Notes under the pieces: model-generated
Seen by the model: only the letters and a program-made list of their open reading frames with translations
The model's database searches: none
What the model was told of the DNA's origin: nothing
Part shown: one piece after another, positions 7,247 through 13,823 of the stretch
Layout: each line of letters starts with the position of its first letter
Numbering within the stretch: position 1 is the stretch's first letter
NCBI GenBank assembly: GCA_003566335.1
Contig: PXDR01000259.1
Coordinates: forward strand, 1 to 29,176
DNA: 29,176 bases
Direction: 5' to 3'
Origin: Cyanobacteria bacterium T3Sed10_344R1
GTDB lineage: Bacteria; Cyanobacteriota; Cyanobacteriia; Phormidesmidales; Phormidesmidaceae
Position numbers and translations under genes: made by a program

Positions 7247-8104
7247 ATGGCCCAACTCACCATCACCCGCCACAAAGCAACCGCGCAATACTTCACCGAA
7301 GACCTGGGCGACGGCATCGGCCTGGATATGGTGCTCATCCCGGGCGGCACCTTTTTGATGGGGTCACCCGAGGACGAGCTAGATCGCTTCAACGACGAAG
7401 GTCCTCAGCACCAGGTGACGGTGCCCACTTTCTTTATGGGCAAGTTCTCCATCACCCAGGCCCAGTGGCGAGTGGTGGCCGAAACCTATGCTCAGGTAAA
7501 CCAGGAACTCGACCCAGACCCAGCAAGCTTCAAAGGCGACAACCGCCCAGTGGAGCAGGTGAGCTGGCAGGATGCGACGGAGTTTTGTGCGCGGCTGAGC
7601 CAGGACACCGGGCGCGAGTACCGTCTGCCCAGTGAGGCCGAGTGGGAGTACGCCTGCCGAGCCGGGACGACTACCCCCTTCCATTTCGGGGAGACCATTA
7701 CCACCGACCTGGCCAACTATCGCGGCGTGGACGATGACAGCATGGACTGGAAAGGCAACTACGGAAAAGGTCCCAAGGGCATTTACCGAAAAGAAACCAC
7801 AGAGGTCGGCAGCTTCCCCCCCAATGCCTTTGGCCTGTACGACATGCACGGCAACGTGTGGGAATGGTGCCAAGATCACTGGCACGACAACTACGACGGG
7901 AATCCGCCGACAGACGGCAGCGCATGGTTATTCTCTGACGAGAGAAAAGAGAAAGATGATCATACTCGCGTGTTGCGGGGTGGTTCCTGGGTCGACCTTC
8001 CGCGGTACTGCCGCTCTGCCTGTCGCCTCTACAACATTCCGGACGCCCGCTACAACAGCGACGGTTTTCGTGTTGTTTGTTCTGCCGCCAGGGCTCTTTC
8101 CTAG
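7247..8104 (+). CDS. stand-alone FGE-fold (C-type-lectin-like) DGR target protein
   Basis: A 285-residue protein made almost wholly of the FGE-sulfatase domain (MVLIPGGTFLMGS, YRLPSEAEWEYACRAG, FGLYDMHGNVWEWCQDHW, RVLRGGSW, DGFRVVCSAAR). It is closely related in protein and DNA to the C-terminal domain of the gene ending at 5062, and similarity continues about 35 bp past both stop codons, so one arose by segmental duplication. Residues 249-272 are a DGR-type variable patch (V, D, L, Y, L-Y-N-I, D, Y-N-S-D), and 12 of 13 variable sites differ from the paralogue. It lacks the vWA-like part, so it is perhaps a free binding protein or an alternative sensor. It starts 21 bp after the PIN gene and is followed by a terminator. 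Confidence 0.8.
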   Translation: MAQLTITRHKATAQYFTEDLGDGIGLDMVLIPGGTFLMGSPEDELDRFNDEGPQHQVTVPTFFMGKFSITQAQWRVVAETYAQVNQELDPDPASFKGDNRPVEQVSWQDATEFCARLSQDTGREYRLPSEAEWEYACRAGTTTPFHFGETITTDLANYRGVDDDSMDWKGNYGKGPKGIYRKETTEVGSFPPNAFGLYDMHGNVWEWCQDHWHDNYDGNPPTDGSAWLFSDERKEKDDHTRVLRGGSWVDLPRYCRSACRLYNIPDARYNSDGFRVVCSAARALS

Positions 8105-8108
8105 TCCT
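7982..8108 (+). repeat. DGR variable repeat VR2 with downstream hairpin
   Basis: Second copy of the variable repeat: constant GGTTCCTGG at 7982-7990, variable bases 7991-8062, constant 36-bp segment 8063-8098. A hairpin follows with AGGGCT (8090-8095) and AGTCCT (8103-8108), the same stem as in VR1 with one G-T pair. The register to VR1 is an exact offset of 3042 bp with no indel. Reverse transcriptase and template are not in the window. Confidence 0.85.
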
Positions 8109-8159
8109 TTGCTCTATAGTACTGTTGCACTATACCCTTTCTTCTTTTCTCTCTTCTTT

Positions 8160-8184
8160 GGCGCGTAGCGCCTCAATTTTTTTT
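8160..8184 (+). terminator. intrinsic terminator after FGE gene
   Basis: GGCGC-GTA-GCGCC stem (8160-8172), then four bases and eight T (8177-8184). It separates the FGE gene from the que operon promoter. Confidence 0.7.
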
Positions 8185-8238
8185 GGCATTTTTGGGGTTG
8201 TCTCAGCCAGCGTCAGTGTCAACAATATACATATTTGG

Positions 8239-8267
8239 TAGACAGCCCAGGGGCAATAATCTATATT
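8239..8267 (+). promoter_or_regulatory. sigma70-type promoter of the que/dpdA operon
   Basis: TAGACA (8239-8244; 5 of 6 match to TTGACA), 17-bp spacer, TATATT (8262-8267; 5 of 6 match to TATAAT), about 38 bp upstream of queD. A near-palindrome AATAT-AC-ATATT (8224-8235) lies just upstream of the -35 element and could be an operator. I found no preQ1-riboswitch-like structure in the leader. Confidence 0.6.
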
Positions 8268-8304
8268 TAGCGTTCAAGCGGCCATCTCCTCTCTCACCAT
8301 CACC

Positions 8305-8694
8305 ATGCCCCAATGGAAACTCTCAACCGAATTCACCTTTGACGCCGCCCACTCCATCCGCGACTACGATGGCCCCTGCGGGCGCATGCACGGTCACACC
8401 TACCGAGTCCGGATTGAGGCAACATCTAGCAAACTCCACTCCTCCCAGTACTGCCCCCACCCGGTCATGGTGGCCGACTTCCGCACCCTACGCTGGGCTA
8501 AACGCGACATGCTAAAAGGAGGGCTTGACCACTGCGTGCTCAACGACGTGCTGCCCGAAGGCTACGAAACCACCGCCGAGATGATCGCCCAGTACATCTA
8601 CGACAAAACCAAAACAGACCTGCCAGAAGGGGTGAAGCTCAAGGTTTGCGTCTCCGAGACACCCAACTCCTGGGCCGAGTATGAAGGCGACTGA
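8305..8694 (+). CDS. queD: 6-carboxy-5,6,7,8-tetrahydropterin synthase QueD
   Basis: A 129-residue T-fold enzyme that converts 7,8-dihydroneopterin triphosphate to 6-carboxytetrahydropterin, the second step towards preQ0. Zinc ligands H16, H29 and H31 (FDAAH and MHGHTY), the catalytic C25 and the substrate-anchoring glutamate in VCVSETPNSWAEY are all present, and the length is normal. It opens a tightly packed operon with queE, queC and dpdA. GTP cyclohydrolase I (FolE), which supplies the substrate, is not in the window and is presumably the housekeeping copy. No clear Shine-Dalgarno sequence precedes the ATG. Confidence 0.93.
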   Translation: MPQWKLSTEFTFDAAHSIRDYDGPCGRMHGHTYRVRIEATSSKLHSSQYCPHPVMVADFRTLRWAKRDMLKGGLDHCVLNDVLPEGYETTAEMIAQYIYDKTKTDLPEGVKLKVCVSETPNSWAEYEGD

Positions 8695-9343
8695 GATGAG
8701 CGTCCCGGCCACGACCTCTCTGATCGCTGAGTTGCCACCAGCGCTGGCCCAAACTTTGCCGATAGTGGAAATGTTCCATTCCATTCAGGGAGAAGGTGCC
8801 TGGGCCGGCACCAATGCCTTCTTCATTCGGTTAGGGGGCTGCGATGTCGGCTGTCCCTGGTGCGACACCAAACAGTCCTGGAGCCCGAAGCGCCACCCCC
8901 AGCGGGAGGTAGGCGAACTGGTCACCGCCGCCAAAGCCGCAAACCCTCAGATTGTAGTCATTACCGGCGGCGAGCCGCTGATGCATGACCTGACGGTGCT
9001 CACCCAGCAACTCAAAGCGGCTGACCTCCAGGTTCACCTGGAAACTTCCGGTGCCCACCCCTTCAGCGGCAGCTTCGACTGGGTCACCTTTTCCCCCAAA
9101 CGGTTCAAGCCCCCCCACCCCAGCATCTACCCCCAAGCCAGCGAACTCAAGGTCGTCGTCGCCGACGAGACTGACCTGGCCTGGGCCGAGCAGCAGGCGG
9201 CCCAACTGTCCCCAACCGTGGACAAACGACTCCAGCCCGAGTGGGAAACGCCGGGGAGTCAGCAGATTGCGTTCAACTTCGTCTTGAAGAATCCAGGGTG
9301 GCGCGTTAGCCTGCAAACGCATAAGTTCTTGGGAGTCCAATAG
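8681..9343 (+). CDS. queE: 7-carboxy-7-deazaguanine synthase QueE (radical SAM)
   Basis: Radical SAM enzyme that turns 6-carboxytetrahydropterin into 7-carboxy-7-deazaguanine (CDG). The QueE-type CX3CX2C iron-sulfur motif GGCDVGCPWCDT (C54, C58, C61) follows the substrate-binding VEMFHSIQGEG, and GGEPLM (SAM-binding GGE) is present. From ATG 8681 it is 220 residues and overlaps queD by 14 bp. ATG 8696, two bases after the queD stop, is in frame and equally plausible. The queC start follows two bases after the stop codon. Confidence 0.93.
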   Translation: MKATEMSVPATTSLIAELPPALAQTLPIVEMFHSIQGEGAWAGTNAFFIRLGGCDVGCPWCDTKQSWSPKRHPQREVGELVTAAKAANPQIVVITGGEPLMHDLTVLTQQLKAADLQVHLETSGAHPFSGSFDWVTFSPKRFKPPHPSIYPQASELKVVVADETDLAWAEQQAAQLSPTVDKRLQPEWETPGSQQIAFNFVLKNPGWRVSLQTHKFLGVQ

Positions 9344-9345
9344 CC

Positions 9346-10068
9346 ATGCCCCAGCCCAAAGCGATTGTTCTGTTGTCGGGGGGGCTAGACTCAGCCACCG
9401 CCGCGGCCCAGGCCATGGCCGACGGCTACGCCCCCATCGCCCTCTCCTTCCGCTATGGCCAGCGCCACGAGCGGGTGCTGGAGGCGGCTCGCCACGTCGC
9501 CGCCCACCTGGGCATTGCCGCCCACCACATCATGGACGTGAACCTTGCCCAGTGGGGCGGATCTTCCCTCACCGACCTGAACGAGACCCTGCCCCAGGAC
9601 GGGGTACAGACCGGGGCGATTCCCTCCACCTACGTGCCAGGGCGCAACACCGTGTTCATTGCCATTGCCCTCTCCCTGGCCGAGGCCAAAGGGGCCGAGG
9701 CCATCTACCTGGGCATCAATGCTGTGGACTATTCGGGCTACCCCGACTGTCGGCCCGAGTATTTGGCGGCCTTTCAACAGCTGGCCCAGCTCTCCTCCAA
9801 GGCCGGGCTAGAGGGCAAAGCCCCTGAGCTAGTGGCCCCCCTAGTAATGGACTCTAAGGTCGATATCGTCCACCGTGCCCTCGGCCTGGGGGTACCCATC
9901 GAAAAAACCTGGTCTTGCTATGAGGGGGACGAGGAACCCTGCGGACGCTGTGATTCTTGCCGAATTCGCGACAAAGCCCTGATTGACGCCGGACGTCCCG
10001 ATCTGGCAACGTTGGTAGGCCGAAGACTATACGCCCAGGAGACCGAATGCCCAACCCCCGTGTCTTAG
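9346..10068 (+). CDS. queC: 7-cyano-7-deazaguanine (preQ0) synthase QueC
   Basis: A 240-residue ATP-dependent enzyme converting CDG to preQ0. PP-loop motif SGGLDS (11-16) and the C-terminal zinc cluster C191, C199, C202, C205 (SCYEGDEEPCGRCDSCR) are intact. QueF, which would reduce preQ0 to preQ1 for queuosine, is absent next to it. That suggests preQ0 is the base delivered to the downstream transglycosylase. Its end overlaps the dpdA-like gene by 22 bp, indicating translational coupling. Confidence 0.95.
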   Translation: MPQPKAIVLLSGGLDSATAAAQAMADGYAPIALSFRYGQRHERVLEAARHVAAHLGIAAHHIMDVNLAQWGGSSLTDLNETLPQDGVQTGAIPSTYVPGRNTVFIAIALSLAEAKGAEAIYLGINAVDYSGYPDCRPEYLAAFQQLAQLSSKAGLEGKAPELVAPLVMDSKVDIVHRALGLGVPIEKTWSCYEGDEEPCGRCDSCRIRDKALIDAGRPDLATLVGRRLYAQETECPTPVS

Positions 10069-12140
10069 TCATTACATCCTGCACTGGGGAGAAGCGCTGC
10101 AAGCCAGAAAACCAGCTCAGACTCGACGATTTTCGAGACCCAAGTCGGCTGCGCGATCGCCAATCTGAACTGGCCGAGTACGCCTGTCAAGCCGGTGAAA
10201 TATATACGGGTATGCAGCATCTACGGCTGATGGAGGGTGTCCAGGCGTTGCGGGAAGCTTTGGGAGTCGATGCATTGGAGGTCGAAATCCTCTCCGCTGG
10301 GTATGGGCTCATTCCAGAGCACCAGAAGATCGTCCCCTACGAGGTCACATTCAATGGGATGAAGAGCCAGGAGGTGGATGAGTGGGCACAACATTTGGGC
10401 GTCCAAGACGCGGTTGAGCAGCGACTGGAGTCGGCAGACCTGGTCTTTTTTTTGTTGGGTGATAACTATTTGCGATCGCTCCAACTGCCCATCCAAACCC
10501 GACCCGACCAAACCCTGGTTTTCCTGGCCTCCGGAGGTTCTGCCAAGAAGCTGCCCGACCTGGCCGCCAAGACGTTTGTGCTGCCCCTCTCCAACCAGGA
10601 GGCAAAGCGTTACCGATACGGTTTGGTAGGGCTGAAAGGCTTTCTCTTCAAGCAGTTTGCCGAAGCTGTGGTAGTTAAACCTGAATTACTGAATCAGGTC
10701 AAAACTAATCCAGAGATCTTTCAGCAGATTATCGACGGCGAAGTTGATCAGCCCTCTGAGCAGTTGGCTTTAACTTCTCTGCTAGACCAGGTACCCACTA
10801 CTCCTAAAGCCTCAAACACTAGCCAGAAGACAACAACTGGTCGGTCTAGCAAAGACGAATTCTTGCCCATTCCCGATGTGCCACCGGCAGCTAATATCCA
10901 CCTGGGAATGCAGTACTACATTCCAGAATGGGATGACCACGTAGACCCCAACTACGACTTCCTAAACGATCGCCTCACCCCAGGGCGTGATCCCCACCAC
11001 GATGAGGTCTATGCCCACCAGATCTACGACGCCCCCAACTACGACGGCATTCTGGTGTCGAAGGTGGTGGTGGACAGCAGCAAGAAAAAGCGAGCACGGG
11101 TCGAGGCAGTTGGCATCCACGACTTCATCCGATATCAGGGGCCGGTCATGGGTGACTGTGGAGCCTTTGGCTACGTCAAAGAGGAAGAGCCTCCTTACAA
11201 TACGGTCGAAATTCTGGACTACTACCAGAACCTTGGCTTTGACTATGGCGTTAGCATCGACCACCTAATCGTCGGTCCTTTTGCTGTACCTGGTATTCGA
11301 GAAAAGCGGTACGAGCTGACTATGAAGAACGCCCAGGAGTTCTTCGAGAAGCATCAGGCTGGGGACTACACGTTCACTCCCATAGGGGTCGCCCAGGGTT
11401 GGAACCCTGAAACCTATGCTGAATCGGTAAAAGAGAACATTCGCGTGGGGTACGACTACATTGCCCTGGGGGGGCTGGCCCGAGCCCAGAGCCGAGAAAT
11501 TGTGGAGATTATGCAGGAGGTGCGGCCCCACCTCACCCCCAACATTCGACTCCACCTGTTTGGGGTGGCTCGGATCAACGCGATTCCGGTATTTCGGCAT
11601 CTGGGCATTACTAGCTTCGACTCGGCCAGTCCCCTGCGGCGAGCCTGGTTGGGTTCTGGGGCAAACTACCACACTGTTTCCAGCAAGATGTATACGGCAG
11701 TGCGGATTCCGCCCGTGGATGGCCATGGGGTGCGGGTGAAGCGGTTGATCGAGGCGGGGGTGGCTGAACGGGACACGTTGAAAGGCCTAGAGCAGAAAGC
11801 GTTGAAGGCGCTGCGGGCCTTTGACCAGGGGGAGTTGGGCCTGGAAGAGGCCCTAGAGTCGTTGCTAGCCTACGACGAACTGCTGGAGCTGCCCAAGGAT
11901 GGCAAGGCTGACCCGGTGGAGCAGGCCAAGCGGCGAGTGAAGCATGAGCGCATGTATCGGGATTTGCTGCGCGATCGCCCCTGGCAGCAGTGCAACTGCG
12001 TGATCTGCCAGGAGGTCGGGGTCGAGGTGGTGATCTTTCGGGGGAACGATCGCAACCGGCGGCGGGGGTTCCACAATACCCGAGCCTTTTATCTGCGGTT
12101 TCAGGAATTGCTGGCGAAGCTGAAGGAAGAGGACACTTAG
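10047..12140 (+). CDS. dpdA: DpdA-like DNA 7-deazaguanine transglycosylase fused to YaaA/DUF6884-like domain
   Basis: A 697-residue two-domain protein. Residues 1-185 resemble the YaaA/DUF6884 fold: VLVITSCTGEKR with C12 and K16, recalling the Cys..Lys core of YaaA, DpdC and archaeosine synthase ArcS, then ILSAGYGLIPEHQKIVPYEVTF. A linker spans 215-285. Residues about 286-697 form a TGT fold: D370 in MGDCGAFG (standing for the DSGGF of TGT), ALGGLA (473-478), nucleophile D525 in TSFDSAS, and zinc ligands C649, C651, C654 and H676 (CXCX2CX21H). TGT enzymes exchange guanine for a deazaguanine; DpdA does this in DNA. Coupling to queDEC and lack of an RNA-binding PUA domain favour preQ0 insertion into DNA. 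The N-terminal domain might act on the base before or after insertion. A tRNA substrate cannot be excluded. Confidence 0.75.
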   Translation: MPNPRVLVITSCTGEKRCKPENQLRLDDFRDPSRLRDRQSELAEYACQAGEIYTGMQHLRLMEGVQALREALGVDALEVEILSAGYGLIPEHQKIVPYEVTFNGMKSQEVDEWAQHLGVQDAVEQRLESADLVFFLLGDNYLRSLQLPIQTRPDQTLVFLASGGSAKKLPDLAAKTFVLPLSNQEAKRYRYGLVGLKGFLFKQFAEAVVVKPELLNQVKTNPEIFQQIIDGEVDQPSEQLALTSLLDQVPTTPKASNTSQKTTTGRSSKDEFLPIPDVPPAANIHLGMQYYIPEWDDHVDPNYDFLNDRLTPGRDPHHDEVYAHQIYDAPNYDGILVSKVVVDSSKKKRARVEAVGIHDFIRYQGPVMGDCGAFGYVKEEEPPYNTVEILDYYQNLGFDYGVSIDHLIVGPFAVPGIREKRYELTMKNAQEFFEKHQAGDYTFTPIGVAQGWNPETYAESVKENIRVGYDYIALGGLARAQSREIVEIMQEVRPHLTPNIRLHLFGVARINAIPVFRHLGITSFDSASPLRRAWLGSGANYHTVSSKMYTAVRIPPVDGHGVRVKRLIEAGVAERDTLKGLEQKALKALRAFDQGELGLEEALESLLAYDELLELPKDGKADPVEQAKRRVKHERMYRDLLRDRPWQQCNCVICQEVGVEVVIFRGNDRNRRRGFHNTRAFYLRFQELLAKLKEEDT

Positions 12141-12709
12141 GCGAGCTGGTTGAGGTTCTCGTAGAGATCGGCAATATCGCAGGTTAGGCCAATGCTGCTG
12201 AGTTCGATGGTGTCGCCGCTCCGAAAGACCTGGGGGAGCCACAGGTTGTCAGACTTGCGCTGGAACCGTTCGACCAAAATCTGCTTTTGGTGAACCAGCA
12301 CGTACTCTTCCAAGGTGGGTATAGCTTTGTAGTCGGAGAACTTATCGCCTCGGTCGAAGGCCTCGGTGGAGTCGGAGAGCACCTCGACGATGAGCTTGGG
12401 ATAGAGGATAAAGTCTTCAGCAGAGGCGCGATCGCGCTCATCGCAAGTAACTGCCAAATCCGGGTAGTAGAAGAGGTTAAGGCTGGGCAGGCGCACCTTC
12501 ATATCCACAGCGTAGGCAATGCAGCCGGTGCCCCGCAGATGGCTGACTAGGAGGGCCGAGAGATTGCCCGTGATGATGACATGGGCCTTGCTGGCCCTGG
12601 CCATAGCGACCATCTGCCCCTGTAAATACTCGTGCTTGATGGGGCTGATGCGCTCAAGTTCCAAATAGTCTTCTGGAGTGAAGTAGGCGTGGCTTTTGCT
12701 CAGGATCAT
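12137..12709 (-). CDS. Uma2-family (DUF820) PD-(D/E)XK nuclease-like protein
   Basis: A 190-residue Uma2 protein with SHAYFTPEDYLELERIS near the N-terminus, the core YYPDLAVTCDE, then LYPKLIVEVLSDSTEAFDRGDKFSDYKAIPTLEEYVLV. D, E and K candidate catalytic residues are present. It is convergent with the dpdA-like gene, with the two ends overlapping by four bases. It is only distantly similar to the Uma2 gene at 5841-6425. It interrupts the otherwise plus-strand modification locus. Function unknown; intact. Confidence 0.8.
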   Translation of the reverse strand: MILSKSHAYFTPEDYLELERISPIKHEYLQGQMVAMARASKAHVIITGNLSALLVSHLRGTGCIAYAVDMKVRLPSLNLFYYPDLAVTCDERDRASAEDFILYPKLIVEVLSDSTEAFDRGDKFSDYKAIPTLEEYVLVHQKQILVERFQRKSDNLWLPQVFRSGDTIELSSIGLTCDIADLYENLNQLA

Positions 12710-12728
12710 GGCTCACTCTGCCTTAGGA

Positions 12729-12926
12729 CTACTCTGGCTCATTAATTTTATCGAGGTTGTGCTTCTCAATCAGTCGCTGCTGCTCCGGCTGGGCCAGCCA
12801 AAACTCAAGGGCTTCATTAAACAATTCAGAAATGCTGGTGTCCTTCAGCGCTGCTAACGTCTTCACCAGGGCCGCCTGATCTTCGTCAGCGAACACCCGA
12901 AACTCTGGTTTGCGTTTAGCACCCAT
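12729..12926 (-). CDS. small ribbon-helix-helix-like protein
   Basis: 65 residues: a basic N-terminal strand (KRKPEFRVFADED) followed by two predicted helices (QAALVKTLAAL and SISELFNEALEFWLAQ), the pattern of Arc/CopG-type DNA-binding proteins or antitoxins. It starts 217 bp upstream of the Uma2 start, in the same direction and 19 bp from it end to start, so the two are probably co-transcribed. No toxin partner of known type adjoins it. Confidence 0.55.
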   Translation of the reverse strand: MGAKRKPEFRVFADEDQAALVKTLAALKDTSISELFNEALEFWLAQPEQQRLIEKHNLDKINEPE

Positions 12927-13008
12927 TGCGACCTTGGCTTGGACTTCACATCTATTGTCCTACGTGGTAAATTAGATTACGGCATTGTGGCATTGTGGCA
13001 GTACAGGC

Positions 13009-13167
13009 ATGATTACTCTGACAACCGACGAAGTGGTTTTACTTAGGTCGCTTCTGACGGCACTTCGGGGCATTAAGGTTCGAGATATCGATCGGGCACT
13101 GGTGATTCTCAGCAAAAATGACAGCGGTAGATCGGCAACCCAAGATTCAGAAGGTGTTGACCCCTAG
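13009..13167 (+). CDS. hypothetical 52-residue protein
   Basis: A short frame starting MITLTTDEVVLLRSLLTAL from ATG 13009 and ending MVD-free in a polar tail. It resembles small cyanobacterial proteins of unknown role, but I recognise no family. It lies between two minus-strand genes and ends two bases from the XRE gene end. A duplicated ggcattgt motif sits just upstream (12981-12996). It may be spurious. Confidence 0.3.
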   Translation: MITLTTDEVVLLRSLLTALRGIKVRDIDRALVILSKNDSGRSATQDSEGVDP

Positions 13168-13168
13168 G

Positions 13169-13726
13169 CTACGGACTGCCCAGCAGCCGCTCTAAGGCTG
13201 GGAAAAGGAGCTGAAGGGTTTTGCCGTCGATGGATTGGATGCGATCGCACAACCACCGTCGCCGCCCCACCAGATCGGCTGGGGTCGGCGATAGAAAGAG
13301 CGGTTCCGTGTCCAGATCCACCGAGTGCAGCTCAAAAATTTGTCGGAGTTTGGCCTGGTGGGTCTTCTCCGGCACATGCTCCCGTTTCTTCCACTTGGAG
13401 AGGGTGCCCGGCGTAACGCCCAGGGCCTCGGCCAGTTCACCGTTCTCCCCCCGTTGGAGAGTCGAGAGTAGGTACAGCACGTTCTCTTGCCAGAGGTTGA
13501 GCCCACTGTCAGCCAGCAGGTTAGCGAACTGGAGGTCTTCCTCAGGGAGGCCCAGGGCAGTGGCCAGCGATCGCAGCTCCTTCACCGTCGGCTGGCTGCC
13601 CTTCAGGAGTTCGACAGATCTACCGGCATCGGCACCCACCCACTCAGCCACTCGCTCAGCCCAAATCTGCCGGGGCTGCCCTTGTCGCCACATCAAAAAA
13701 CATAGGTTGTGGGCGACAGTGCTCAT
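13169..13726 (-). CDS. XRE-type HTH transcriptional regulator, two HTH units
   Basis: 185 residues from ATG 13726 (an upstream TTG at 13738 is less likely). The first helix-turn-helix region is about 20-72 (QIWAERVAEWV...TVKELRSLATALGL). The second, about 94-132 (NGELAEALGVTPGTLSKWKKREHVP), is a typical Cro/CI recognition unit. The C-terminal 45 residues are of unknown role. It is divergent from the Ski2-like helicase gene with a 97-bp intergenic region, so it probably represses or times that operon and itself. Intact. Confidence 0.75.
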   Translation of the reverse strand: MSTVAHNLCFLMWRQGQPRQIWAERVAEWVGADAGRSVELLKGSQPTVKELRSLATALGLPEEDLQFANLLADSGLNLWQENVLYLLSTLQRGENGELAEALGVTPGTLSKWKKREHVPEKTHQAKLRQIFELHSVDLDTEPLFLSPTPADLVGRRRWLCDRIQSIDGKTLQLLFPALERLLGSP

Positions 13727-13823
13727 CGCTAGCAACAAAATCTCTCAAACTTATTTGATGTTGAAGCTTCTAAACGACAAAAATACTGCATAATTTTTGT
13801 GTTTACCAGCCTACGGTCATCCT
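13727..13823. promoter_or_regulatory. divergent promoter region, XRE gene / helicase operon
   Basis: AT-rich 97-bp spacer between two divergent starts. It contains a GAAGCTTC palindrome (13763-13770) and CATAAT (13787-13792), a candidate -10 for the helicase side. I see no convincing -35 at 17 bp. An operator for the XRE protein is expected here from gene layout. Confidence 0.4.

Noticed and set aside
8185..8304. preQ1 or other riboswitch in the queD leader
   Set aside because: No pseudoknot-like stem plus A-rich tail is visible; a sigma70 promoter and a short leader explain the region.
12981..12996. Tandem ggcattgt repeat
   Set aside because: Two short copies only, no spacer-repeat structure; not a CRISPR or iteron array.
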